In this document: positions 59,101 to 64,000 of the stretch, in pieces | Layout of the letters: every line of letters starts with the position of its first letter | Position numbering within the stretch: position 1 is the stretch's first letter | From: Entrophospora sp. SA101 | Lineage: Eukaryota; Glomeromycota; Glomeromycetes; Entrophosporales; Entrophosporaceae | Assembly (NCBI GenBank): GCA_958430865.1 | Contig: CAUDNR010002113.1 | Location: 1 to 64,000 of the forward strand | Direction of reading: 5' to 3' | Length of the DNA: 64,000 nucleotides | The notes under the pieces: model-generated | The model's database searches: none | What the model was told of the DNA's origin: nothing | Seen by the model: the letters and a program-made list of their open reading frames with translations, nothing else | Position numbers and translations under genes: made by a program

Positions 59101-62087
59101 AAAAATCTTATGATACACAAACACATGTATGGTTGGATGATTGTTTTTTTTTCTTGGAAAAATGATTTATAATAATAATGACAAAACACGAGTGATGTTG
59201 TTTGGTTCTAAAAAAAGGGGTGACTATAAACATCAGGAAATTAATTTAGCGTAAACTTGCATAAATCTTACGATGCCGACGTAATATTGTGTAAATCTTA
59301 CAGTGCCGACGTAATATTGTGTAAATCTTACAGTGCCGACGTAAGTTTTACACTTTTTTATTATTAAACTTACAATTGACATGTGTAAAATTTTTTTATA
59401 TTTTCCGGATGAAAGGACAGGGGATGAGCATTAGCCACAATTACCTGTACCCTGTCCTTTTCAATATTTGTATATATACTAATACCATATCAGCCGATTT
59501 GATTTTTTGGGCCTTTTTTCAAACCTTATGTCTTATTGTGTCTCGATGTTAAACATGAGTATTTTTAATGTGTAAACTGGTCGGTAGAATGATAATTACC
59601 CTAAAAAAATTATTTGCCCCACTAAAAAAACTAATTTACTATCCATCAACCCGTCAAACCAATGCCCCACCTCAGAACCAATGGGTTTTTGCTAGTATAA
59701 AGTATTCATAACGTTATTATCATACCATACTGGATTTTGGGGTTCAAACAAAATCAGCGCATATGCTATTAGTGAGTGACACTTGACCCCCTGTAGATCC
59801 GCAATGTCCTGCGACTGATATCAAAAAAAATTTCGACTAAAATACTTTCCATAAAAGTAAGTGATCGCCAATAATTTTCATTAGTTTATGTCGCACCAAT
59901 AAAAATAACCCAAATTTTTTTTATCATAATGGACATCCTATATATTTATCACAAAGTGACAAAATTGAACATTGACCTTTTTTATATTGTGAAAAAGAAA
60001 TTTTCAATTATTTTAAAGTAAAAAAAAAAAAAGAGGAATATCAATACAAAAAAACTAATGCACCTTGCATATTGTTTTTTTATATTGATAGGTTGTTTAT
60101 TCTTTTCTTTATGTTTGGGCAAAATAAGATCCTCAGATCTTTGGTCCTATCAAAAACTAGATGAGAAACAAAATTTTTAAGGCGCATAACATAGTAACAT
60201 GACTAAAATACATTGTAACAACAAAGAATGCTTTGCAAGAACATCCCTTCCTTTGAAAGCTTTGCTTGGTTAAAAATAACCCAGTTAATCCAGCAGATTG
60301 CAAGATCTAAATAAGAGGCAAAAATTCCAAAAAGCATACATATTTTTTACCAAGATGTGCAAAAATTAATGATTCAGTTACACTTCTTATTCTTTTTCAT
60401 TTGTTTCTTTAGACATTAAGGTAATTGTGCTAGAGCAACACATACATACATATTATTTATTACATATTGGGGTAATAATAAATACACTAATAAAAAACAT
60501 TATTTATACATGATTGACTCAGGTAGTCATAAATGTATACATATATATATATATATTTTATTACATGTCAGAAAGTACATAATAAAAAATGTTATTTATA
60601 CATGGATGCTGTATGATTGACTTGAGACATAAAGGTAGTTGTAAATTTATTATTTTTTTTTTATTTTTTACATATTAGATAAGTACACACTAATAAAAAA
60701 TGTTATTTATGATTGATAGATGTTGGCCTTGTTTCTATTGTCCATGCCTCAATTAAGATAAATAAAGATTTGCTTCCAATATATACTTGATAAAACTTGC
60801 ACACTTTTTATAATTGGTTAAATGTTGGGTTAGCAAGATACATGCAAAAATTTATTTCATTAAAAAATAAAATTCTTTTTTTTTTCTTTAAAATTTTGTT
60901 TAATTTATTTGGGACAATCAAAGTTGCTTTTTTGGGTGATAAAATCGAAATATGATCAACGAAAATCATTACCAATTATAAGAATGTCCACTATGCTTTT
61001 TTTAATATTATTCATTTTATAAAATTCCAGGACCATCTAGAAGAAAATTACAAATAAAGAAAGAAATTCTAATGGAAATTTTGGTATAAAAAAAATAAAA
61101 GAATCGAATGATTCTTCAGTAGAAGTTCTCAAAAATGGTGGCAATGATATTATTCAGGAATTAAATAATAATATAAAATTGATTTAATTTTTTATTTTAT
61201 TACTCTTTTCTTTTTAATTATCTTTTTTACTGTTATTTTTTTAACTAATTTTAAATTATTATAAAAAATTATATAACTCATTAAAAAAAAAAAGAACCAA
61301 GAGTATCTATCTGTTTTTCTAAATGGTCAATGATTTGATATAAAAAATAATTACTTATATTGGAAAGATCTACATTTTTACTATTGATGACAGTGCACCA
61401 TAAGAGGACCTCCATGCCTATCAACAATTTCGTTTTTTTTCTTTATATATATCATAGTGATCCCACATAAATCTATCCCCTGCTGCAAAAATACCAGCTA
61501 AAGACATATGTGATGCTAATTCTTTTCCCCTACTTATTAATTATTTGCGAAATATTATTTATGACAGAACGTAAAAAAAGGGTCTGGCCTAAGGTAACTT
61601 GCTGATTAGAGGAGTCTGAATTTGCATACAGGACCAGAGTATTACAGATGATAATGACGCACACTACGCCTTTGGTAATTGTGGGAAATGCTATACAACC
61701 ACAAATTACCAAGGAAAAAGGTTCACTTTTCTCCTTCGAAATTTACTTCGATTCTGAAGGAAGCTTTAATTACACACCCAGCCCACCCGGTTAACAAGAG
61801 GAATCTCATTCGGTGATACCTGCTATGATTTACTTCCGGGATTACAACTGATGCTTCCTTCGGGAGATATTTGGGATATGTATATACTGTACGTTTACAA
61901 GTAATTGGTTTTAATTTGTATTTGTATTGGCAATTAAAAGGCTTATTTCATTCAACATCCAACTACGTTCAACCTAAATTGTTGTGCAGTTCAAACATTG
62001 AAATATTAAAAGCGAGAATTTCTTCTCGAGCAGAAGCTTTGAAAATGAAAAAGTTTTTAATTATTCTATTATTCTATTATTCTATTA
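56126..62087. other. Gene-poor stretch, copy 2
   Basis: Identical to 14798-20759: coding relic at 57968-58718 (minus), 30-bp array at 59263-59352, hairpin at 59412-59460, imperfect repeat and MITE end at 60413-60740. No intact gene. Confidence 0.5.
59263..59352. repeat. 30-bp tandem array, copy 2
   Basis: Same three units as 17935-18024, with the same unit variants in the same order. Confidence 0.88.
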
Positions 62088-63896
62088 TTACACTGCTAGT
62101 ATGTAACTCACGGATTTCATTATTTTCATTATTATTTTTTTTTTTGATAATATTAAAATAAAATTTAAATCTAGATTTTTTTCTATGTGAATAATATACT
62201 TCGACTAATTAAATCAATATTAAAGTAATTGATTAATTGAAAAGCAAATAATGAATTGGAAAAACGATAATAAAAAGATATATAAATTAACTTACGAATT
62301 TGCAATAAACCTTCACCAAAATATCTTAAATTTATGATTGCCCAAATCAACGTCATCTAAATAGTAAACAGTAGAATTATTATTATAATTATAAGAGAAA
62401 AATCGTATTTGTAAAATCATTATAATTATTCAAAAACTTACAATTGACATAAATACTGATATACAATCTGGAAGATATTCAAAAATAAAAAAAAAAAATT
62501 AGAAACTAATCAAATAACAAACCAATAACCAACCAACCAACCAATTGAACAATATGCTTACTTGAATATATTAAGTAATACCAATGGGTGTAAATTTTTC
62601 TGGTGGCATATTTCACAGCGATAATAAAATCAAGTATAACGAAAATCCAGAAAAATATAAATATAAACATTCCAACTTTTGATTCATTTTTCACCTAATA
62701 AATAAACTAAAGGTATTTAGGAATAAATTAACTACCGTCATTAGTCATTAGTAATTGATTTATGCTACCTACAGATATAAATCCAATTAATTGCAATGCT
62801 AAAATCAAGAAAATTATAAAGCAATGATAGTAATAAAATAAGTTGGGTGATGGTGTTTCATAATTATTACTATTACTATTGTTGGTCATAATGAACGACA
62901 AAAATGTGTGAACGCCAGTAATTATTAGGAAGAACAAGTTCATTTTCAATAATACAAAAAAGATTATCCTAGCTCTATAAATTCCTATTATCATTATTTG
63001 ATAATATAATAATGTTAAAGCTCATTGATTCGTGAACATTTAAAGTTTAGGTGTATGCATGAAATAACAACTTACTTTGAATTTTTACACTTCCGCCAAT
63101 TTTTTTATAAACCATCCAACCAAAATTTAGGTATACTTTGTAAACCAAGAAACACATAATAACAAAACAAACCAACAGTGAGATGGCTAATGGTAAATCA
63201 TGGTAGTAAAAATGTTCATAGTTATCAATTAAAATTTCTGAACACGAATTAATTAAATCTTCAAACCATTCCTTCACTTCCAATAATTGAATCTGTAGTT
63301 GAGGTTGGGAGGGAAGTGGTAGGGTAAATTAAATGAATTGGAAGAAAAAAAAGGATTCGATTACAAATCATTACTACTCACAAATCCATAAGTAGAACAA
63401 AGTAAATCCGATATTGTGATTGTGATTAATTGAATCGTGTTTTTACTTGCAATCTAAATTTTCACAATCGAACACATGTTAATATATAAATATTGGTTGA
63501 TTAATCCACACACCCACACACACTGATTTTTAAAAAACCTACCGAACTCAAACAAAACCAACATTGAAATATTTGAAATAATATAAAAACAATATTTTCA
63601 TTTACAATTCTATCCATTTTTTCAAGTGAAATTTCTAAATCACATTTTAAAATATTTGGACTGATATATCTTAAATCACTTCGTAGTTTTATATTTCTAC
63701 ACAATATTCTAACTTCTAATGCTATCCCAACTATGGCTTGAATTATTGTTAATATAACAAGAGATTTGACCCATATATCATTATTAATGCTATTCATGAG
63801 GCGATCATTATTAGAGCGGTTATTATTATTATTCGAGCGGTTATTATTAATGTTATTATGAGCAGTACTCATCATACGCTTTTCTGTGCAAGCCAT
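62088..63896 (-). CDS. Seven-segment fungal membrane protein, copy 2
   Basis: Exons 63543-63896, 63382-63453, 63076-63292, 62773-62984, 62562-62694, 62442-62467, 62296-62356 and 62088-62182; same 389-residue product as 20760-22568. The window ends 104 bp beyond its start codon. Confidence 0.78.
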
Positions 63897-64000
63897 GAAA
63901 AGGGTATGTATAAAAAGAGAGTTAGAGAAAGAAAGTTATTAAAATCAAGAAAAATAGAAACAAAGATAATTGCTACTTAAATATTATAAATATATATTAA

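Larger units (their letters stand above)
43346..64000 (+). repeat. 20.66-kb direct repeat, copy 2
   Basis: Same sequence as 2018-22672, in the same orientation. It is truncated only by the window end, so the true repeat may be longer. Left flank is unrelated to that of copy 1 apart from AAG at the junction. Confidence 0.95.

Noticed and set aside
2018..64000. Terminal redundancy of a circular molecule
   Set aside because: A block repeated at 41.3 kb could suggest a circular contig read past its start, but the two left flanks differ, the genes are spliced nuclear genes and an N gap lies between, so a circle is not supported.

Overview
The window looks like a fungal nuclear scaffold, most likely from an arbuscular mycorrhizal fungus close to Rhizophagus (Glomeromycotina). 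The reasons are very high A+T, short GT-AG introns of about 55-90 nt, long gene-poor stretches full of decayed DNA transposons, and the protein mix: F-box/LRR-like, BTB-TLDc, a decayed TKL-type kinase, a transposase-like family built around 'ADESTRGDKK', and poly-Asn tracts. The genus is inferred from family recognition, not from a search. Exon models were built by hand from splice sites and reading-frame phase. A 10-base run of N at 33914-33923 shows this is a joined assembly.

Layout. 1-1307 (+): 3' part of a carnosine N-methyltransferase gene. 1473-2017: broken coiled-coil ORF. 2018-22672: a 20,655-bp block that reappears at 43346-64000 with a constant offset of 41,328 and no indel that I can detect, including in microsatellites; it still continues at the window end. 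The block holds a decayed transposase, a Q/P-rich exon split by a hAT-type MITE with a perfect 8-bp target duplication, nested MITEs, a SEC14-like lipid transfer protein (+), an F-box protein (-), a KHA1-type K+/H+ antiporter (-, five exons) and a seven-segment membrane protein (-, eight exons). 22673-27256: a decayed kinase and two MITEs. 27257-33537 (-): a damaged gene in which a Mutator-like DDE transposase and a complete RecQ helicase share one spliced reading frame. 33538-37344: gene-poor, with the N gap. 37345-41829: a 123-residue tropomyosin (+), a BTB-BACK-TLDc protein (+) and a four-CBS protein (-). 41830-43345: MITE-rich DNA leading to the second copy of the block.

The intact genes are ordinary housekeeping or signalling functions (lipid transfer, cation/H+ exchange, ubiquitin-ligase adaptors, actin cables, CBS energy sensing) and do not form a pathway together. 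The items most worth pursuing are the transposase-RecQ fusion, the 20.66-kb indel-free duplication (real segmental duplication or assembly artefact), and the tropomyosin, whose length is exactly one 38-residue step below the known 161/199-residue fungal forms.
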